Positions 59,960-64,000 of a stretch of 64,000 nucleotides of DNA are shown one piece after another; the first letter of the stretch is position 1, and the number at the start of each line of letters is the position of its first letter. A program made the position numbers and the translations under genes. The DNA is from Candidatus Methanoperedens sp. (lineage in GTDB: Archaea; Halobacteriota; Methanosarcinia; Methanosarcinales; Methanoperedenaceae). The notes below the pieces were generated by a model. The model saw only the letters and a program-made list of their open reading frames with translations, was not told the origin of the DNA and made no database searches. The stretch is from the NCBI GenBank assembly GCA_026552975.1, contig JAPMTR010000063.1, positions 1-64,000 on the forward strand. The letters run 5' to 3'.

Positions 59960-60466
59960 ATGAGCAATGATCTATTCAAAGCGCTGAGCAGTACAACCCG
60001 CTTAAAAATGCTAAGGATCCTGGCGAAAAATGAAATGCACATTGCAGGACTTGCAAGGGAGCTGGATCTTTCAAATCCGGTTGTGGCAAGGCATGTTAAC
60101 ATTTTAGAAACAGCCGGCTTGATCGAGAGAAAAAAATTTGGCAAAACACATGTACTCAGGAGCAGAATAGAAAATATAGATAAACTTATGAACTCACTTG
60201 CTGACACCTGCGAAGTGAATGTGCCAAAGGGAGCAAGTATTCTTGAAGCTTTGAAAAAGGTGTCAGGGGTGGAAGTAAAGGAAGTCAGGGACAAGGAATT
60301 TGTCATCTCGATCGATGGTGAGCAGGGTTTCTATATGTATGAAGTGAATGGAAAACCGCCTGATACGACTGTTCAAGATTTCAAGATCGAAAAAGATTCT
60401 ACCATAGAATGGAAAAAACTGGTGCCTGTGACTCGAAAAAGAATAATCGTAAAAATTGATACATAG
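59960..60466 (+). CDS. ArsR-type HTH protein fused to DUF4430-like domain
   Basis: The 168 aa protein has an ArsR-like winged helix (ALSSTTRLKMLRILAKNEMHIAGLARELDLSNPVVARHVNILETAGLIERKK) and a C-terminal domain of about 70 residues with GFYMYEVNGKPPDTTVQDF. That part resembles DUF4430, a domain found in extracellular cobalamin/metal-uptake proteins such as intrinsic-factor-like binders. This would be a cytoplasmic regulator whose sensor domain derives from a corrinoid-binding fold. It directly precedes operon 3 (cbiMNQO), so a cobalt/B12-type signal is plausible. Confidence 0.8.
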   Translation: MSNDLFKALSSTTRLKMLRILAKNEMHIAGLARELDLSNPVVARHVNILETAGLIERKKFGKTHVLRSRIENIDKLMNSLADTCEVNVPKGASILEALKKVSGVEVKEVRDKEFVISIDGEQGFYMYEVNGKPPDTTVQDFKIEKDSTIEWKKLVPVTRKRIIVKIDT

Positions 60467-60471
60467 TCATC

Positions 60472-60489
60472 ATTACCCATTCAGGTAAT
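60472..60489. promoter_or_regulatory. 18-bp inverted repeat before operon 3
   Basis: ATTACC-CATTCA-GGTAAT is a perfect 6-6-6 inverted repeat just after the regulator stop codon and 60 nt before the operon 3 CbiM start. It could be an operator or a short terminator. Its 6-base spacer matches that of the SatD-side palindromes, although the arm sequence differs. Confidence 0.45.
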
Positions 60490-60549
60490 AATTGGAATCC
60501 AAAACCACAGGTTCTTTTGTGACCTGATGCATGAAACGTCTGATTTAGC

Positions 60550-61227
60550 ATGCATATAATGGAAGGATTTTTACCACTGATCTGGGTGATTTTTTGGTAT
60601 GCCCTTTCCACCCCCTTTATTATCTATGGAGTATGGAAACTGAAAAAAGTCATGAGTGAACACCCCGAATCAAAACCCATGCTTGCAGTGGCAGGAGCTT
60701 TTGCGTTTGTGCTGTCATCGCTGAAGATCCCTTCAGTTACCGGCAGTTCTTCCCACCCCACAGGAACGGGCTTTGGAGCTATCATGTTCGGGCCTGCCAT
60801 TACATCCGTGATGAGCGCTATAGTCCTGTTATACCAGGCATTGCTGCTGGCGCATGGCGGTATTACCACACTTGGCGCAAACATTTTTTCTATGGGAATT
60901 GTTGGGCCTTTTGTAGCATATTTTGTCTATAACGCTCTTCGAAGCATTGCAGGATTCAATATTGCAGTGTTTACAGCAGCCACACTTGGAGACCTGGCAA
61001 CCTATGTCACAACGTCCTTCCAGCTTGCCCTGGCATTTCCTGCCCCTGTAGGGGGGGTCATGAGATCATTTATTGGATTTTCGGGTATTTTTGCACTAAC
61101 ACAGGTTCCCCTTGCCATAATTGAAGGACTTGTCACAATGCTTCTTTTTAAGTATCTCCTGGAATTGAAACCAGATGTGTTCCGGATCTTCCATATCGAA
61201 GATAAAGCTACATCAACGGAGCCATAG
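60550..61227 (+). CDS. cbiM: Cobalt ECF substrate-binding protein CbiM (operon 3)
   Basis: The 225 aa protein has the typical cobalt-type start [16 protein letters not shown] and the region [23 protein letters not shown] with the second His, both textbook CbiM signatures, plus [18 protein letters not shown]. Six to seven helices are visible. It is followed without gap by CbiN (stop 61227, start 61228), CbiQ and CbiO, making the complete cbiMNQO operon 3. Cobalt is the likely substrate by resemblance to classical CbiM. Confidence 0.95.
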   Translation: MHIMEGFLPLIWVIFWYALSTPFIIYGVWKLKKVMSEHPESKPMLAVAGAFAFVLSSLKIPSVTGSSSHPTGTGFGAIMFGPAITSVMSAIVLLYQALLLAHGGITTLGANIFSMGIVGPFVAYFVYNALRSIAGFNIAVFTAATLGDLATYVTTSFQLALAFPAPVGGVMRSFIGFSGIFALTQVPLAIIEGLVTMLLFKYLLELKPDVFRIFHIEDKATSTEP

Positions 61228-61533
61228 ATGTCTGAGCTGAGAAGACTCACCCTGATCGTTGTTATTTTAATTGCCATTATTGGGTTTTTGACCGCTTTTG
61301 TGCCGCACATGATCGGTATCATGCCGCAATGGGGAGGAGCCGATGCTGCTGCTGTAACCAAAATAGGTGAGATAAGTGGTTATAAACCCTGGTTTTCACC
61401 ACTCTGGCAGCCGCCAAGCGGAGAAATTGAAACATTTTTATTCTCAGTTCAGGCAGCTATCGGGGCAGCAATAATTGGATATATAGCAGGTCTGTACACG
61501 GGCAGGAAAGAGGCAAAAAGAGGGCAGCCATGA
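61228..61533 (+). CDS. cbiN: Cobalt transport accessory protein CbiN (operon 3)
   Basis: The 101 aa protein has two helices with an extracytoplasmic loop containing PQWGGADAAAVTKIGEISGYKPWFSPLWQPPSGEIET, which is the CbiN hallmark: the PSGEIE and GADA patches near the CbiM contact. It begins directly after cbiM and overlaps cbiQ by 4 nt. CbiN is needed for metal insertion into CbiM. Confidence 0.95.
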   Translation: MSELRRLTLIVVILIAIIGFLTAFVPHMIGIMPQWGGADAAAVTKIGEISGYKPWFSPLWQPPSGEIETFLFSVQAAIGAAIIGYIAGLYTGRKEAKRGQP

Positions 61534-62324
61534 TCAGTTCGACCATTGATACTATAGCCCATACGAACAGGCTGAGGCATGTTGATACACGATTGAAGAT
61601 CATCTTTGCATTGGCGACACTGATTATTACGGTAGCTTCGACATCCCCTATCCCCCCATTTTTAGCTTTTATCACAGCAACCGGCCTGATACTGTTTGCA
61701 GCAAAAATACCATTCAGAACTTATTTTTTACTTCTGTTAACACCGCTTTTCTTTGGGCTTGTAAGCCTGTTGCTAATGTCTTTGTTTTTTGGCTATTCAC
61801 AAAGCCCTTTGTATTCGTTTGAAATAATATCCCATACTTTTGTGATCCAGGAAGAGGGAGCCAATATGGGACTGCTTGTGGCATCAAGAACTATTGCGGC
61901 CTCTGCGTGTCTTTTCTTTCTGGCGCTTACCACCCCAATGACAGAACTGTTCAGTGGATTAAAATGGCTAAGAATTCCTGATGTCGTGATAGAACTTGCC
62001 ATGATAATTTACCGCTATATCTTTGTGTTCATAGAAGAAGCGCAACTCATGCTTCTGGCTTCCCGGATGAGAGGGGAAGGTGATTTTCGCGCAAAAATAG
62101 AAGTCTTTTCAATGCTTGCAAGCACGCTTTTCCTTCGTTCCATATATCAGGGCGATAAATTATTTATAGCCATGAACTCCCGCTGCTATGAAGGTGAAAC
62201 AAACAGCCTTTGCTACCAGGAAAAAAGTTCAAGAATAGGCATCAGACCACTCTTTTCGATCTTAATATTTGAATTTGCTTTTGCTTATGTAACGATCATG
62301 ACACAAAACATGACATTGATCTGA
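61530..62324 (+). CDS. cbiQ: ECF transporter T component CbiQ (operon 3)
   Basis: The 264 aa protein has about six helices: ATLIITVASTSPIPPF, YFLLLLTPLFFGLVSLLLMSLFF, LTTPMTELFSGLKWLRIPDV and others. The C-terminal coupling region has IYQGDKLFIAMNSRCYEGETN, where CbiQ proteins have Ala-Arg-Gly-like turns that contact CbiO. It starts with a 4-nt overlap after cbiN and is 10 nt from cbiO. Confidence 0.93.
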   Translation: MISSTIDTIAHTNRLRHVDTRLKIIFALATLIITVASTSPIPPFLAFITATGLILFAAKIPFRTYFLLLLTPLFFGLVSLLLMSLFFGYSQSPLYSFEIISHTFVIQEEGANMGLLVASRTIAASACLFFLALTTPMTELFSGLKWLRIPDVVIELAMIIYRYIFVFIEEAQLMLLASRMRGEGDFRAKIEVFSMLASTLFLRSIYQGDKLFIAMNSRCYEGETNSLCYQEKSSRIGIRPLFSILIFEFAFAYVTIMTQNMTLI

Positions 62325-62334
62325 AGGGAAAAAT

Positions 62335-63711
62335 ATGAAGATCATCGAAGCTCAAAACCTGGTATATAAATATCCCGATGGGACAAAAGCTCTGGATGAT
62401 ATTGATTTCTCAGTTGATAAAGGAAGCATTACCGCTATCATGGGACAAAATGGCGCGGGCAAATCCACTCTTTTTCTTCACCTGAACGCTACCTTAAGAC
62501 CCATTCAGGGCACTTTGTATCTAAAAGGAGAAGCTTTCGCTTACGATAAGAAAGGTTTGCATAATATTCGCCGCACTGTGGGAATGGTGTTCCAGAACCC
62601 CAACGACCAGCTCCTTGCGCCCACGGTAAGACAGGATATTGCTTTTGGTCCTAAAAACCTGAAACTTCCGGATCCAGAGATAAAACAGAGGGTAAATGAA
62701 GCCCTGCGCCTAGTAGGGATGGAAGCTTATGCCGATAAACCCCCGCATTTCCTCAGCGGTGGACAGAAAAAGCGTGTGGCTATCGCAGGTGTGATCGCCA
62801 TGAAGCCTGAGATAATCGTTCTGGATGAACCCACAGCCGGGCTTGATCCGCAGGGTTGCTCGGAAATCATAGATATCCTTGATGAGTTAAATGCTGAAGG
62901 CAAGACTATTATATTTTCTACGCATGATGTTGACCTTGCGGCCAAATGGGCAGACAGCATATATGTCCTTCATGAAGGAAGGATCAAAAGGCAGGGTGTG
63001 CCATCTCAAATATTTGCCGACCATGCTATGATTTCTCAGACAGGGCTTAGACTTCCAGCCTTTGTGCAAACTTTCCGTGAGTTGAAGTTAAGGGGCATAT
63101 CCGGAAGTGATTCACCGCTCACCATGCTGAATTTTGTTGAATCGGTATCAAAACCTTTCGATGTTCTTAAGGTGAGATGCGCGATCGCCGGGACAGATGT
63201 GCACTCAGGGGAAACAGTGGGAATGGTTATGAAAAACGGGACTCTGTATACTAAAAGAATTGAGACAGACATGAATACTGATAACCCTGGCACCAGTACT
63301 ACTGCCATGGGAAAGGTAATGCATGATGCCAGGGCTGGCGAGGATATTGTGGTCAGTGAAATGACAGGAACACTTACATCAAATACCGGGGATATCCATA
63401 TCGTGCCCATCCCGAGGATAATAGAAGGAGGTTCAAGAGCAGTTGATCTTGAAGCTATACATGCAATAATATCAACGCCTGGCCCGAAAAAAATAGGGGC
63501 TATGGGCACATCTGCAAAAGTGGTTGTTAGAAAAGCAGGTATTAAGTGCGATTTTGAGGTGGATGTGATCCAATCAAGCATCCTTGCAGCCCTGAGGGGG
63601 CAAAATGTTGTGGTGTTTGCAACAGGCGGTATGGTTGATCGTGTTATTCAGAAAATTGAATGTAATAATAAGCAGGGTGGACAGCAGATCAAATATTCGA
63701 GCCTGCCCTGA
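62335..63711 (+). CDS. cbiO: ECF transporter ATPase CbiO with long C-terminal extension (operon 3)
   Basis: The 458 aa protein has a normal ATPase (Walker A GQNGAGKSTLF near 37, VFQNPNDQLLAPTVRQDIAFG, signature LSGGQKKRVAIAG, Walker B IIVLDEPTAGLDPQG, H-loop STHDVDLA) of about 275 residues. About 180 further residues are rich in beta strands and GD/TG turns (DTDVHSGETVGMVMKNGTLYTKRI-like), ending GGMVDRVIQKIECNN. Ordinary CbiO proteins stop near 280. The tail may be a regulatory or scaffold domain; no frameshift or fused gene boundary is visible. Confidence 0.9.
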   Translation: MKIIEAQNLVYKYPDGTKALDDIDFSVDKGSITAIMGQNGAGKSTLFLHLNATLRPIQGTLYLKGEAFAYDKKGLHNIRRTVGMVFQNPNDQLLAPTVRQDIAFGPKNLKLPDPEIKQRVNEALRLVGMEAYADKPPHFLSGGQKKRVAIAGVIAMKPEIIVLDEPTAGLDPQGCSEIIDILDELNAEGKTIIFSTHDVDLAAKWADSIYVLHEGRIKRQGVPSQIFADHAMISQTGLRLPAFVQTFRELKLRGISGSDSPLTMLNFVESVSKPFDVLKVRCAIAGTDVHSGETVGMVMKNGTLYTKRIETDMNTDNPGTSTTAMGKVMHDARAGEDIVVSEMTGTLTSNTGDIHIVPIPRIIEGGSRAVDLEAIHAIISTPGPKKIGAMGTSAKVVVRKAGIKCDFEVDVIQSSILAALRGQNVVVFATGGMVDRVIQKIECNNKQGGQQIKYSSLP

Positions 63712-63719
63712 AGATATTG

Positions 63720-63764
63720 TCATTAGTAATATGAATTTACACCTATTTTTTTCATTACTAATGA
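63720..63764. terminator. Hairpin between operon 3 and hmgA
   Basis: TCATTAGTAAT and ATTACTAATGA make an 11-bp perfect inverted repeat with a 23-nt T-rich loop, 8 nt after the cbiO stop codon and 20 nt from the end of the opposing hmgA gene. A bidirectional terminator is likely. Confidence 0.55.
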
Positions 63765-63784
63765 TGGCTGCTTGATATCTAAGA

Positions 63785-64000
63785 TCATCTTCCAAGCGTT
63801 GCATGTGCTTTTGCCAGGTGCCTGGCTGCAAGCGCCCCGACAAGTGAGATCTCACCTGCAAGAACTGCTGCTGCAATTATCTCGGCAAGTTTTTTTGAAT
63901 TTGCACCCGGCGGCTCTCCTGCTCCTGCAACGCCAAGCATTTTCAGGCATTCCTGTTGTGTCCCGATCCGGGTCCCACCGCCTACTGTCCCGACATTGAG
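63785..64000 (-). CDS. hmgA: HMG-CoA reductase, C-terminal part (cut by window edge)
   Basis: The last 71 codons of HMG-CoA reductase are present; the rest lies beyond the window. The reading frame begins [20 protein letters not shown] at the window end and continues [40 protein letters not shown], then [10 protein letters not shown] and TGA. The [10 protein letters not shown] and LAGEISL motifs and the catalytic-helix His are typical of class I enzymes. It makes mevalonate for archaeal isoprenoid lipids. Confidence 0.93.
   Translation of the reverse strand, partial: LNVGTVGGGTRIGTQQECLKMLGVAGAGEPPGANSKKLAEIIAAAVLAGEISLVGALAARHLAKAHATLGR

Noticed and set aside
60508-60526. Second inverted repeat CAGGT/ACCTG before the operon 3 CbiM gene
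   Set aside because: Only 5 bp arms with a 9-nt gap, likely to occur by chance.
63036-63581. Minus-strand open frame of 181 codons opposite cbiO of operon 3
   Set aside because: It mirrors the CbiO C-terminal extension frame; its sequence is Ser/Thr/Ile-rich and unlike any protein family.

Overview
The window is archaeal chromosomal DNA. TATA boxes lie at suitable distances from several starts, and archaeal gene families run throughout: a Cdc48/VAT ATPase, Dph2, an HMG-CoA reductase end, a PGF-CTERM protease, a DUF2180 pair and archaeal-type pyruvate:ferredoxin oxidoreductase. A McrC-family protein (methyl-coenzyme M reductase accessory) sits together with two futalosine-pathway menaquinone genes (mqnA, mqnC), a large Tat-exported multicopper oxidase and three nickel/cobalt ECF importers. 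This combination best fits an anaerobic methane-oxidising Methanosarcinales archaeon of the Candidatus Methanoperedens (ANME-2d) type. That assignment is inference; no rRNA or mcrA is present to prove it.

Layout. 0.1-7.2 kb: DEAD-box helicase, glycosyltransferase, a membrane protein, then a same-strand group of radical SAM/SPASM protein, methyltransferase, TfoX-like protein and nitroreductase, followed by a damaged dienelactone hydrolase and a lipoprotein stub. 7.2-13.4 kb: rhomboid protease, an alcohol dehydrogenase/LsrF-like aldolase pair, an isocitrate/isopropylmalate dehydrogenase, and bioY-nicotinate phosphoribosyltransferase behind a BirA-like operator. 13.4-19.8 kb: secreted subtilase, a TnpB remnant, a Met/Gly/Asn-repeat PepSY protein, an HTH/small membrane protein/protein disulfide oxidoreductase operon, a cytosine deaminase and a decayed M42 peptidase. 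19.8-25.5 kb: a heat-shock module (Phr-like regulator, Hsp20, Cdc48), FBPase, a HAD phosphatase and an HTH regulator. 25.6-31 kb: accessory DNA with a tyrosine recombinase, 33-bp tandem repeats, a DUF4143 ATPase flanked by a copy of the recombinase 3' end, a permuted GTPase and a complete IS607-family element. 31-37.2 kb: three exported proteins including the multicopper oxidase.

37.3-43.9 kb: twelve closely packed minus-strand genes join DUF302, a rubrerythrin-like ferritin, an AhpD-like protein, a second ferritin-like protein, McrC, two DUF2180 proteins, pyruvate:ferredoxin oxidoreductase (GD, A, B), a glutaredoxin and a ferredoxin:thioredoxin reductase with a rubredoxin-like tail. This run could carry electrons from pyruvate through ferredoxin to thiols and peroxide/iron-handling proteins, with McrC as the link to methyl-coenzyme M reductase. 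It is the strongest candidate here for an undescribed system.

44-51.7 kb: mqnA, a cupredoxin lipoprotein, a MarC-like protein, a dihydropteroate-synthase-related protein overlapping mqnC, then dph2, an S4/FtsJ-type methyltransferase and ilvE. 51.8-63.7 kb: a transition-metal island with three full CbiM/O/Q(/N) ECF transporters, each beside a different regulator class (DtxR-like, NikR, ArsR-DUF4430), interrupted by a DUF3307/SatD pair with duplicated palindromes. The window ends inside hmgA. No tRNA, rRNA or CRISPR array was recognised.
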